A DNA stretch of 64,000 nucleotides, from the NCBI GenBank assembly GCA_030272155.1, contig CP126192.1, positions 8,280,501 to 8,344,500 of the forward strand, read 5' to 3'. The notes below the pieces were generated by a model. It made no database searches, was not told where the DNA came from, and saw nothing but the letters and a program-made list of their open reading frames with translations. This stretch comes from Tetradesmus obliquus. Its lineage: Eukaryota > Chlorophyta > Chlorophyceae > Sphaeropleales > Scenedesmaceae. This document shows positions 1 to 11,892 of this stretch, piece by piece. How positions within the stretch are numbered: position 1 is the stretch's first letter; each line of letters begins with the position of its first letter. A program made the position numbers and the translations under genes.

Positions 1-1133
1 CAATGGCGGCATGAACAGCGCTGGCTCGATTGGCAGCAGCGCCTGCTTCCAGAAGATCATCTTGCGCTGCTGGTGCAGCTGCCGTGTCTGCCAGAGTGGG
101 TCCACTGAAGCGGACACCCTCAGGAACACAGCTGACTCGGTAGGGTACTGTGCAAGTGACATGCTGAAGTTGGCAGTGGCATAGACATAGCTGGGTACAT
201 ACTGCCCTGCACTGCAGACTCCGGTTGAGTTGCCTGTATCTGTGCGGTGAATAGCACTGCGCAGCCATTCTGTGATGTTGCTTTGGTACGAGGCATTCTG
301 GCACATGCCTGCTGAATAGCCAACAGCCACCAAGTGCTTGGCCAAAGACTCTCCATCTGCATCACTGAAGCAAGCTGGGTACCCCACCAGGAAGTCGTAC
401 AGTGTGGTCCAACTAGAATCGCTGCTGCCATTGACAACCGCAGAAAGAAGGAGGTGTGTTTCGTTACTCCATGTGATGTTGTATTGGCTGATAGCTCCAC
501 ACAGGCTGAAGAAGCACTCCTGCAGACCTGAAGCAAATCCTGTCATGTTGCTGATCATAGTCCCATTCAAGCTAGAAGTAGAGCTTGTGTCATTACCATT
601 CAGGTCCACATCAGGCGCGCCGAGCTGTGCCCAGGATGAAGTAGAGTTGCTCACATCCAGCTTGATCTGTGGGTAGTCGCTGGCAAGCAGCCCGTAGTCA
701 CCACTCTGGCAAACAAAGCTGCCAGGCAGGCGCGTGCAGCTGATTGGCTGCCACCAGCCACTGGCTAGTACTGCAACGCAATCCTTACCCTCAGGTGGAG
801 CAGGCGGGCCCTTGCTGCCAAAAGGAGACCAGTCCCCGCGTGATCCGTCCTGCCATGCATAGGCCTGGGTGCTTGCGTTGTACCTCAGCCCCAGCAGCAG
901 CGTGCCGTTGACTGCAAAGCCGCCACTCCACCTGGGGTGCTTTGCAGCCAGTGCAGCCAGCGCTGCGTTGTCTGCTGCTGAATGCACAGACACCAGCTGC
1001 AGCCCCTGGCTGCTGCAGATGGCTGCAGCTGCCCCATACTCGGCCAAAGCGGTGTACAGTGTCCACGTGCGGTTGCCTTGCAAAATAGCGTGCTCACTAG
1101 AGGGTACCTCTGCAACAGTGTAGTTGACTGTAT

Positions 1134-1164
<31 letters not shown>

Positions 1165-3794
1165 AGCCCACAGCCATACAACTGTCAGCACATGGTGCCG
1201 GGCATTGCCACCCAGGCTTCACTACGCAGCCGGCAACATGTTGCTGCTGGCAGTTCTTTTGGTTCTTATAAACGTGTGCATCGTGTGCTATGGGGCTGAC
1301 TCGTTTCTTTCTCGTCTCAGGACATGTGTTCACCTTGTTGGGGCTCAAACCATTGTCTACGATGGTGCCAGGACCCACATGAATCTATCCTCTCTGTTTC
1401 AAGCATCGCCGCTGCCCTGATGGTTGCTTGCAGCCGTCAGAGCAAGGTGTGCTTGCAAGCGATGCAATTGCACGTGCTACGCTACCCACCTGCGCAGGCT
1501 GCAAGGACTGGCGTACCATCCCAGGGGGCGACAAAACCCAGCTGGCCTGTGGTGGAGGTGTCCAGACCGCCCTTGTATCTGCCTTGCCCGTAATGACCAG
1601 CATTGGGGTAATCCAGGGCAGTGTAGTCACTCCACAGGCTCAGATCATATTGTGAGGGTAACGCTGTTGTTGGCATGCCAAGCAGAACCCATGGGTTTAT
1701 GGTCAGCGCACACCAGGGCCACAGTGCCCGGTACACGCCAGACAAGTAGTCAGCTTGTGCCGGGGTGTGGATGGACGGCAGGTGCCCGCCCAGCATCACG
1801 CAGTAGTTGTCACCCTCGGCCATAGTCCCGTAATATCCTGGGGATATCCCCCTGACATGAGCCGCAGGCCACTCTCTGTTGATGTACGGCCAGAGGTAGG
1901 CAACGCCATTGTCGGCGTAGGACTTGAGGAACTGCTGCGGCGAGCCTTGCACGGTGAAGTTCAGCAGGTGCAGCTGCGCAGCTGATGGGCCTGGAAAGGC
2001 AGCAGCAAGGGGCAGCAGTGTCGGCGGCAGTAGCGGCACACCAGCAGCATGCATGCAGCGCAGAAAAGACAACATACAGACAACCTGGTGGCAAGCTGCT
2101 TGGGAGACAGCCAATGCGCAAGCGTGCTCACCGCACAATGCAGCCGTGTTTGACCCAATGGCCATTGTGCTCAGGCCAGCCGGGCAGGGCTGGCAACTGT
2201 CTGCGGTGTTTTCAGCGTCACTGAAGGTGTCCAGGGGGCACGGCGCAGCTTGCGCAGGCGCGGTCGCATTGCCAGCAACGGCGAGGTAATACCCAGGCTG
2301 AGCGACTGCAGCATTGCACAACATTGTTGTCAGTCGCACGGTGCACCACCATCTTTACCAGAGATATTCAGCACAGTTGGCATGCACAACAAGCTTATGG
2401 TTTCAGCAGTCATCATGATGGTTAGAACAGGCTTCCAGTCAATGTTATGCATGCCTCAGCGCTACTCACTGCTGCAGTTGACGATGCTTTGAGACGCTGC
2501 TCCACCTGTTGTCAGTCCTGTGCCACAGGCTGTGCAGACTGCAGCATACCCAGCACTGTCTTGATATGTGCCTTTTGCACATGGCAGAGCTTGGCCACTT
2601 GAGTAGAAGAAATCAGGACGCGCAACTGAACACCAGTACACATTTGCCAGAACATTCACAGGGTCAGCGGGCATTACAACGTACATATGCTGCCTGCATG
2701 CTGCAAATGTCTCAGGTCACACTGTCCTGCAAGCTGCAGCATACCCTCTGACCAGATAATAGTGATTCTGCCGCACAGCACGCAGCGTGACTTTGCATGT
2801 GTTTCAGCAAAGTGATTGTCAAGCAACACTCCAGAGCAATAGTACTTACCACACTCGCTGACCACTGTTGAGCCAGGCTGCAGTGTCGTCATGCCATCTG
2901 GGCAGCTGGAGCATGGCATCTGGTTGCCTCCTGCACTGTAGTACCCTGGACCGCACGCCTCCGCAGAAACTGATCCATTGGAGTCGCTTGTGGTACCATA
3001 TCCAGGCAGCGTCACTGCATAAGCAGCAAGACAGCATGTTGAGTGATTGCTGCATGCATGTGAGCTAGGGCCTCAGCTAAGCACCGGCTGGGCTACTCTC
3101 CTGCAAGCGCCTGCTGCTGCGACTCCTGCCAAGCGCCTTGGCTGGAGTCCTGCTCACTACTCTTCAGTATGCATGTACTTGCTTGGCTAGCTAGCTCGTT
3201 GTACGTATACACCAAGCCTGCCATCAGCTCACACCCAATGAATGTGGCTGTGTGGCAGGATCTACACGCCTTGATGGTCTGCAGGCACTTGTTGCACACA
3301 ACGGCCATATCAGACCCACCGCACTGCTCTTCATTGCTGGCTGTCACCAGGATGTGCGTGAAGCCCGGGCCACAAGTGATAGCTGTTGAGTTTCCGCCAG
3401 GGCAGTAAGCTCCAGTGCTGCATGGCTCACATGCTGCTGTGCTGTTGTCATATCTGAAACCAGGCAAGCAGTCAGTAGAGCCAGACACTGCGGCAAAGAA
3501 GCACATGACCGTGTGCAGCAGGTGAGACGACGGGGGCAGGATGCTGTTTCATGCTCGCAGCTGCCTGCAAAGAGAGCACACCACCTGTGCAACTTCATTG
3601 AGAGCAGGGTTGCTCTGCAGTCATCTACATTGCTGATGCTCAACACACTGTTTCCTAGGCCCTTGAACCCTTGAACCAGAAGAAAACTACGCCTACAGTG
3701 GTTTGTACTGGCTCAGCTCAGCACCTGTCGAGCAGAGGGCACCCAGAGCAGCGAGGAAGGCGAAAAGTCGCAGCGATGCCCGTGTGCCCTGCAT
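1..3794 (-). CDS. Secreted Cys-rich repeat / double C-type-lectin-domain protein (3' end outside window)
   Basis: Seven exons were rebuilt from splice sites: 3794-3725, 3487-3320, 3014-2850, 2625-2470, 2305-2132, 1990-1490, and 1127 (or 1109) running off position 1. All junctions are phase 1. The ATG at 3794 opens a signal peptide (MQGTRASLRLFAFLAALGAL). Exons 2-5 each encode one Cys-rich repeat with a C..C-P-G/GYY pattern like ephrin-receptor/GCC2-GCC3 modules. Exon 6 (residues ~245-411) holds a first C-type-lectin-like domain (GGHLPSIHTPAQADYL, then a WSDYTALDYPNAG stretch). Exon 7 holds a second, better preserved one (WTLYTALAEYG, QLVSVHSAADN, WQDGSRGDWSPFG, DCVAVLASGWW, FVCQS). Many N-X-S/T sites follow, so the protein is probably secreted or a cell-surface ectodomain. 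At least 787 residues are visible. The ligand is unknown. The join between exons 6 and 7 is the least certain, because another small exon near 1345-1365 is possible. Confidence 0.8.
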
Positions 3795-6131
3795 GAAGAC
3801 CAGCGCCAGCGCACTTGCAGGTGAAAGATTTTGAAAGACAACAGTAACGTGTTGCGTTCGCACACGCGCTTATGATCTGAGCGCTGTCATCAGCAACAGA
3901 TGTTGTCATTAGCCTCGTGCGTGCTTCGTGGTGAGGTAAATTTTGTGAATATGTGCGATGATTGTGTGAACAGACCGACTTCAAGGCTTGCCCGCGAACA
4001 ACAGCCCCCGGCGGTCAAACCTGGGTCAACTCCTGTCGGCCAAACCCGGGTTCTCCGACATGAAACGCTCTGATGGTATCACAGTAAAGGCGCTGCCGTC
4101 CTATCACGGTCTAGTCAGTAATAAGACCTAAACTTGATGGATCAATGCTTACACCTAATGGACACAGTTGTGCAGGCACTCCTATATGGCAGCACACTCC
4201 TGTACACAGAGCACCTCCACCCAGCAGCTGCTCCGCTCAAGCTGAGGTGCTGCTGCTCAGTTACTGAAACACCACTTCACCTGGTCTCCACTGGCAACTG
4301 GCAGCCAATGCAATGCTTGCCCATCACTCAGCGTCCGCATGCAATGCCAGCCTCCCTTAGGGCTCAGCGGACTTCGGCTGCAGACATCGTCAAGCACGGT
4401 GCTTGCCTGCCCTGCAGGGCTCGCACGCTACCAGCAACCATTCCGTGTGCGGAATGGTGGGATCCAGCAGACACACAATGATGCTTCCTGCAGTTCATTT
4501 ATGTGCTGCGCCCACATGAAACAGCCAACAGCAAAGTGCATCCAGCCACCAGCTGCGCCTGCTGCTTCCACCACAGTGCCACAAGATGCGTGGATCCTAG
4601 CAACTAAGCCGCTGCTTGAACACATGAAAGAGCGTAGCACCTGCACGTGAATGCCGGTCCCTGGAACTATAAGCAATCGATTCCACCTGAGCTGCATAAC
4701 CACCTGGCCTGGACTGCCTGAGCCAGAAGACGAAACGAACAATGCCAGCACTGCTGATGCTACCAGCTGCACCATGCCTGCAGGTACAGCTGCCCACCAT
4801 ATGCATGCTGTTGCATGTTATGCGTCTCTGGCAGCAAACAAGCAATGCTGCCCACACACCACCTGTCTACAGCACCTTTCCGCTGCACAGCTGCCTCCAC
4901 ATGTCGGCATGCCTATGTGCCCACGGCAGCACATGCAGGAGCGAACAGCCAGCATTCACACACCGCCTAGGAGGAATCAATGCCTGCCCGGTGGGGCTCA
5001 GGCCAAAATGCAGAGCACAAAGCAGCAGTACCAGCCAACCTGCATCAGGTGCCGAGCTCAGGCTCACTGGCTACCTGCTATTATGATACCTACTGCTTCA
5101 TCAGTGACTTGAGTGTCACAGCAGCACGCTTCTGCCAACAACAAACACAGCCACACTGCACCGCCTACGCGCTATGGGGCACTGCAAGAAAAACCCCAAC
5201 CAGCTGCTGCTGCTCCTGCATCACCACCTCCGCCATCGCCACCACTGCCACGGCAAAACACCTGTCTTAGAGATGCGTACCAGAGCGTCCTTTGCACTCA
5301 TTACGCAAGCGTTGCAGCAGCATAGCCGCCATACCTCTGCTACTACCAGTGAGCAGCCATACGGCCATCAATGATCCAGACCCCAACAGCTTCTCCTAAT
5401 GAACCAGCGTCGAACCCGATGCTGCCAAGCACCATGCCATGTTCCCGCCCACCAACTGATGCAGCACTGATTTGTGCTGACATACACACAACCCGGCTTT
5501 CACTGAGCAACAACCGTCACCAACGCACGATTATACAATCCTGCAAGCAGCAGCTGAGACGGCAGCTGCTGCAGCAGGACCCTACACCCGCCCTCTTGAC
5601 CATTGGCTGGCCGTCAATCATGCACACACACTTCAACCCAATGGCCTGCATGTGCTTTATCAGCACCATGCACGTAGCTTCCCAGTTCCTTCCAGTGCAT
5701 GCATGAAATGTGCACTGCAGCACCATGGACGTGAATGCAACACACTGTTGCGGACTGAAGCTGTTTACGCCTTCCTGCAGCCACCAGGCAAAGTTGCCAC
5801 CACATGCACAGCTGTGCAGCAGGTCACAGGTCACCACCACTGACTGCAGTCAGTAACAGCACAGGATGCAAAACACTTGCTCAAGCGTGGCCACCATCAT
5901 TCGTCCTACGAGTGACTTTCACCAGATAGGTCCGCCCATGTGCCGCTGCACATGCCTCACATGCAATCTCTCCAATCCCCACACACCCACCAGTCACGCA
6001 TGACCAAACACTCCCACCGCCTACACACACCTACACACAGCGAATACACACACAGCACAGCTCAAGACCTGTCTGCTATACACACGCAACCAGCCACAGA
6101 CCGGCCAACCCCGCCGAAACCATCCAGCTAC
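3795..6131. other. Intergenic region, no supported gene
   Basis: This lies between the start of the lectin-domain gene and the stop of the F-box/WD40 gene, both on the minus strand. The plus strand is rich in C and A (CA- and CCA-rich runs near 5930-6110). Open frames up to about 150 codons occur, but they lack domain-like sequence and overlap each other on both strands. The stretch may include a long 3' UTR of the F-box gene and the promoter of the lectin gene. I see no RNA gene or transposon. Confidence 0.5.
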
Positions 6132-9100
6132 CTAGCGCGTAGCGCGCTTCGGGTACCTCGTCTGCTTCTTTCCGTTGACCTTTGCTGCCTTCTTCTTGCC
6201 TTTCCCACCCCTACCACCGCCACCACCCTCATCTGCATTGCCTGCCTCATCAACTCCATACTGCGCATGGCTGCCGGGGCTCATGCCAAAGCAGGCAGCA
6301 CCAGCACTGCCGCAGGTGGCGTACGCGGCGCTGCTGCTGCTGGGGCAGCCGTAGCCCCAGGCTGCTGCTGCGCGTGCTGTGCCGCTGCCGGGGCGTTGGA
6401 AGCTGACCAAGCAGCACTCTGCGCCCTCTTGGCCCACCAGCAAGTTCTGGCCGTGGAACTGCAGGTGTAAGACCACAGAACGCGGGACGCAGAGCAGGTG
6501 GTGAGTCAGATTACGCTGGGTGTGTTTGCTGCAAAACAGGTGTGGCAGAACATGCTGCAAGAACAGCAGCAAAGCGACATTGCCACAGCGTCAGGCAAGC
6601 ATGCTATGAGCAGCCAGTGCAGGAACGCACATCAACAACCTGCTGTAGGAACTCCCTCCCAGCTCTCACCTGGAAGCAGGTCACCCTGTTGGGCACCGCC
6701 AACGACATCAGCGCCTCGCCACCCCACATGCCGCCGCTGCTGCTGCTGCTGCTGCTGCTGGTGCCAGCTCCACCACAGCTGCTGGAACTCGCAGCTGCCC
6801 TGATATCATATAGCTCCAAGGTATGCCCGGCAGGTGCCTCAGCAGCAGCGGCTGCTGCAGCGATGTCAGTGGTGCTGCGCCACCAGCAGCTGCCGCCACT
6901 GCTGCTGCTAGCCCCGCTGGAGCCTGCCCAGCCAGTGACCAGTTTCCAGTCATCCAGCTGCACGCCAATGCAGGGTGCATTGGAGGGCTTGCCGAGCAGT
7001 GAGGGGCTGATGGAGCCGACTGCTTCTTGGGAGCGCAAGTCCCACAGCACGACACTGCCAGCACGGCCTGCAGACGCGCACAGAGCACGAAACCACAGCC
7101 CATCTCAGGTTGCATGCAAGGTTCGGATAGGCAAGATGGGAGCGTACAGTTCGTTGCCGTGCATCTGCAGACTGAAGGTACAATGCTGCTGGTCTCGCAC
7201 AAGCACACCACATAATCTGCTGAGCACAGTGCATAACCACTTGCTGTGTGAGGCAGACACACTGCAGAGCCAACACATCAAGTTCCTAGGTGTGCATGCA
7301 CGGCCGCCTGTTTGAGGGGCTCCAAAACCCACCTGCTGCAACCAAGTTGCCATGGCAGCTGACACACGTCAGCGGCTTGTCACCATCACCACCCCTAGCT
7401 CCATGCCCTGCTGCTGCTGCTGCTGCCACATTCGCTGCTTCTTCCTCTTCCTCATCTAGCAGCCAGCCATCCTGCAGCAGCACACCATCTGCTGCATCTG
7501 CATCTGCTGCATCCATCAGCACATGCGCCGCATCCGCATTGCCTGCAGCTGCTGCAGCCGCAGCGCCGGACGCGCCTGCTGCTGCCGGTGCTGCGCCGCC
7601 AGCTGTTGACAGGCTGCTGCTGCTGCCGCTGCTGCTGCCTAGGCGCGAGAGGCCTGGCGGCGCTGACAGGTTGAACAGCAGCTGCGTGGTGTTCATGTCC
7701 CAGACAGACAGGCTGCTGGTGGCACTAATGAGCTGGCCTGCAGGCATCCCAGAACAAGCAAGAAGGTTGCGTGAGGTGCTTGCTTTTGTGAACACGTGCA
7801 GTGCAAAGCAGATCCAGGCGGCAAAAGCAGCTCAACGAACAAGGCCCCAGATACACCCCACTCACCCTTCTCCTCCTGCAGCTGCAGCGCATGCACCGGC
7901 CCTCCCGCCTCCAGCACCACCAGCGGGCTATTCGGCGCAGCAGCATCCCACACGCACACGCAGCCGTCCTTGCCGGCACTGATAGGCAGCCCATGCAGCA
8001 GCGCGGTGGCGCTGACTGCGTCTGTGTGGTGCCGCAGCGTCTTAGAGAGCTTGAGTTCGTCCATTGACCAGAGTTTGACTGTGCCCTGGCTGCAGCCGGA
8101 TATGATGAGGTCGTCATCGAATGCCACAGCTGTCACGCGGCCTGCAAGACAAGTGATACCACAATGACACAGCAGTGGACGAGCTGCACATATGAGCAGT
8201 TTCAGCATCAATGTTAGCCGACATGCTGCTGCTGCTAGCACCCAACTGATGAGGCATCAACAAGTATGCATGTTGCCGTCTACAACCAGTAAGCAGACAA
8301 TGCTGCTGCCGACGCGCTATCACCAGCTAGCCATGCACACAACTCTCTGGCCGCTATGCATTGCAGAGGCGCAACACACACCTGTGTGTCCGCGCAGTGT
8401 GGCGATGCGGCGGCCGGTGTCGTGGCTCCACAGCCTCACGCAGCAGCCGTCACCCGACAGCACCTTGGCGTCGTCCATCTGGCAGCACCAGGTGCCTGGG
8501 AAGCCCACCGACTTGAGCTCCACGTCAGCCTCCACCCACCTGCGGCACGCAAATGATGTGAGCTGAGGATCTTGTCCATCTGCAGATGCTTTGCACGCTA
8601 CAACAAAGCTGCCGGTCATTAGATATAGCGCCAACCTGCAAGCACAACAATGACACAACAATGACAACTGTACCGTGCATTCGCTGCACTGTGGTGCCTG
8701 ATCGGGGCTGCGGGTGCTGCTACATTACTGTGCTAGTTGTGCCTGCAGCAGCACGCACCTGCTGGCCCGCAGCTCTGACCTCCTGCACAGCCGCTTGACT
8801 GTCTGCGCCGACCAGTCGCCTGGCGGGGCAGTTCCAAACAGACGTGCGTATGCTGTTGACCACAGGAAGGGCCGCGCAGCCAGCCCACGCAGCGTCCTGC
8901 AAGCGACACAGAACAGCAGACAAGGCAAGCAACAAGCGCGACATGCAGTCAGCAAACGAGATCCACAGGTGCAGTATACACGACATGTAGGCAGGCATAC
9001 GTGAGCACTTGCAGGTTGGGTTGCTAATAAACATCAAGTTACGGCATCTCTGCCTTTCCAACAGATCCAGCAGTACGCACTGCCAGCAAAAGTACTTCAA

Positions 9101-11340
9101 TTCAACCGTATCGTCACCGCAACACAGCAGCCTCACCTGCTGACCCTGCTGCAGTAGCACAGCTCCTTCACGCCCAGCCGCTGCAGCACATCCACCCAGC
9201 ACTCCTCAGGCAGCATGCTGAAGTCAGCCAGCGCTGCCTCCTCCCCACCCTCACCACCTGCTGCTGCATCCAAGCCCTGCTGCTGCAGCAGCTCAAGCGC
9301 CACTGCATCACCAGCAAAGCCAACGCTTGCGGCACCAACACCGGCAGTGCCAAAGCTGCCAGAAGACGTCACGCTTGGCAGTGGCAGTGGTATGCCGGCT
9401 GCAGCAGCAGCAGCCAGTGGGCTCGTGCCTGTCCAGCTGCTGCTGCAGGAGCCTGCAGGGCTCATAACATAGCTGCTGCAGCCGCCAGCAGCACGCAGCG
9501 AGGTGCTGAGGATGCCACCACAGGGACCGGTAAAGCTTCCTGCATTGCCTGTCCAGCTGCTGCTGGAGGCGTTCAGCATGCCAGACATGCATTTGGGGCT
9601 AGTGCCGAAGGGAGCGCTGCTCGGAGTAGGTCCTGCAGACAGCGCACAGCAGCAGATAGGACTCGTACCCAGCAGCGGCGACTGTCCTGCAGGAGAGTGG
9701 CCATGATACGAGCCGGCCCCGCTGCCGCCGCCGGCGCCACACAAGCTGCCGCGTGCTGCTGCTGCTGCAGACCAGTGCCCAGGTCCTCCCCAGCTGCTAG
9801 GACTGCCAGTAAAGTCAGTGCCGCTGTGGCGCTGCGGCTTCCAGTGCTGGCTGCTGCTGCCGCTGTGATCAGCATTCAGCGGCAAGCTGCCTGCGCGGGG
9901 TGGCAGTGCAGCTGATGAGCTGGGTGTGGTGCCTGGTGCTGCTGCTGCTGCTCCTGCAGCGAGGCGAGCCATGAAGCTTCCTGCAGGCGGTGAGCAGCCC
10001 GTGAATGAGCTGCCGAGTGCAGGCACTGGCGGCAGCTGCTGAGGGATGCCGCTGCCGCTGTGGTGATGGTGGTGGTGATGGCTGCTGCTGTCACCTGCCA
10101 GCTTCATCTTCAGGTTTTCAGCTTCCCTGCAAGAGACAGAGCAACAGCGAAAAGGTGGCTTATATTTAGGGCAGCAATGGGCGAAGAAGAGCATAGCTGT
10201 GTTCAGGCCACAGGCGCAAGCAACAGCGTTGCATGCCTACAAGCTTGTCATCATCATAGACGTGCTGGTGTAATCTTATACCAAGCAGTGCATGGCATTG
10301 CTTGTGCGCATGTATGCTTGCGACTGTGACGTTGTAAGCTCTCGCGTGCGCGCTGGCTGCACAACAAGCTTACAGCACCTGAGCACTAGGCAACGGACAT
10401 GTAACGCCACGGCTGGCACAAACCGAAGCCAGCCCACCCACCACACAATGGCGCCATTCTGCTTGAACCACACGATGCGGTGGAACGGCACATCCTCGCC
10501 ATAGCGTGCCAGGAAGTCTGTGAATGGCAGCTCCAGTAGGCTGCTGTGCAGCCGCATGCTCCATGCTTCAGCGCCGCTCTTGCGCTCTGCCTGCTCGCGC
10601 GTCTCCAGCAGGCCCACCTGTGAGGATAGGCAAATGGTGCAGCATACAGGGTGTGGGTGTTGGTTCAGGTCGTTTGAGGAGGTGTGGTGTGGTGATGCTG
10701 GCAGCAACTGCTGGGCAGGCTGCTGCGGTACGAGCGATCGGCCAATAACCAATTGAAATGTTGGTTATCAAGTGCGAGTAGAGAAGGAGTTGCAGCATCG
10801 ACTTGCCCATAGTGAATTCTTGGCAGGGCTCAGCACACCACACCCAGCACGCCCAATCACTGCCATCAGCTGGGGGTGCTTGGGGGAACCCTGTGCTGTT
10901 GCTGCTGGAGGTTCTGCCCAGTCATGGCTTTGCTGAAGCTGCAAGACGTGGGCTGGCAGGGTATGAGGTTTCCATGGCCAGCTATGATGTGCTTTGAGAC
11001 GGTTCATGTCCACAGTATCAGCTGGTGTGGACACTGCTGGTCGGTTGTTAGGCAAGAGCACAGTAGCGAGATGGGCCAGCAAGAACACTCAACATGATGC
11101 AATTTTACTAGTTCATGTCCTTTGAATTCATGTCCTTTGAACGCGAGGTAAGCGGGCATAGGGCCCTCGACTCACGCTGAATTGGCACTGGTCCAAGGAC
11201 GCATCATACTGCAGCCTCTTGAAGAATTTGCGTGCTGCTGATGCTGGCGTAGACGAAGGTCTGGGAGACGAGCCGAGCACGCCCCCTGTGCTCTGGGCAG
11301 GGAGCTCCCTGCTTGGCACGGCCACTGGCGTGCTGCTCAT
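6132..11340 (-). CDS. F-box / WD40-repeat protein, 1,010 aa
   Basis: Nine exons close in frame: 11340-11176, 10617-10442, 10126-9137, 8896-8759, 8539-8382, 8141-7866, 7737-7333, 7067-6670, 6458-6132. I chose the ATG at 11340 (MSSTPVAVPSRELP); a longer open frame upstream has no ATG. Exon 3 holds a long Ser/Gly/Ala-rich linker with a run of seven His, then an F-box (SMLPEECWVDVLQRLGVKEL) that continues into exon 4 (LAARPFLWSTAYARLFG). Exons 5-9 carry WD40 blades, for example VLSGDGCCVRLWSHDTG, LIISGCSQGTVKLWSMDEL, ISAGKDGCVCVWD, LISATSSLSVWDM and AGSVVLWDLRSQ. The tail is basic and Gly-rich (GGGGGRGGKGKKKAAK). F-box/WD40 proteins are usually substrate receptors of SCF ubiquitin ligases, with the F-box binding SKP1 and the propeller binding substrate. 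The substrate cannot be told from sequence. Poly-Ala, poly-Ser and poly-Glu inserts in the propeller loops are encoded by triplet tracts. Confidence 0.85.
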
Positions 11341-11892
11341 ACTGCTGCTGTTGCGTCCAGTCAATCGATCCAAGCAACAAGAAACCCGAAAGCAGGCTGG
11401 GAGCCGCTGAGGTGGCCCCCAGCATTAGAATTGCTCGTGCAACTCCATCCCTACATGTTGCCAATTACAGTACATACAAGTTTTCCGACGTCGTCATGAA
11501 GATATTTGTGCAAACAAGTGGTCCAACCTCAGGTGTAAGACGCAAAATGAGGGAACGTGCCAGGTCACCTGAGGGTGGATACCCAGGTTCTACCTGGGTA
11601 GATTCCCTGTCGTGTGTATCGTGCTTGTAGCTAGCCAAACTCGACAGCACTCGCTTTCATGCGCAGACGCAGGAACCCTACCCGGCAGGTCCCTTTACCG
11701 AGTGCTCTCTACCGATCTTGCAGTGAAGGCAAGCAGTGACTTGGTTGAAGTTCATGATGCAAAGAAAAATAGTTTTCGTCAATGCATTCTTCTGCATTAT
11801 AGAGCTAGAGAGGACAAGAGCTGATATCACTTGAACTCATTTGACCAACGCTTGACCACGTCCACGTGACTGCAAAGCCTTAACACCGACGT
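11341..11892. other. Intergenic: 3' flank of the MAD3-like gene and promoter of the F-box gene
   Basis: The stretch is 552 bases and contains no convincing coding region. A TGTAA signal on the minus strand at 11465-11469 lies about 425 bases downstream of the MAD3-like stop. It could be that gene's polyadenylation signal. Confidence 0.4.

Noticed and set aside
4651..5112. Plus-strand open frame of 153 codons
   Set aside because: No domain-like sequence; His/Cys/Pro-rich composition reflects CA-rich DNA and overlapping frames exist on both strands.
6542..7315. Plus-strand frame of 257 codons over the F-box/WD40 gene
   Set aside because: It is antisense to exon 8 of a well-supported WD40 gene and consists mainly of Leu/Ala runs from CTG triplets.
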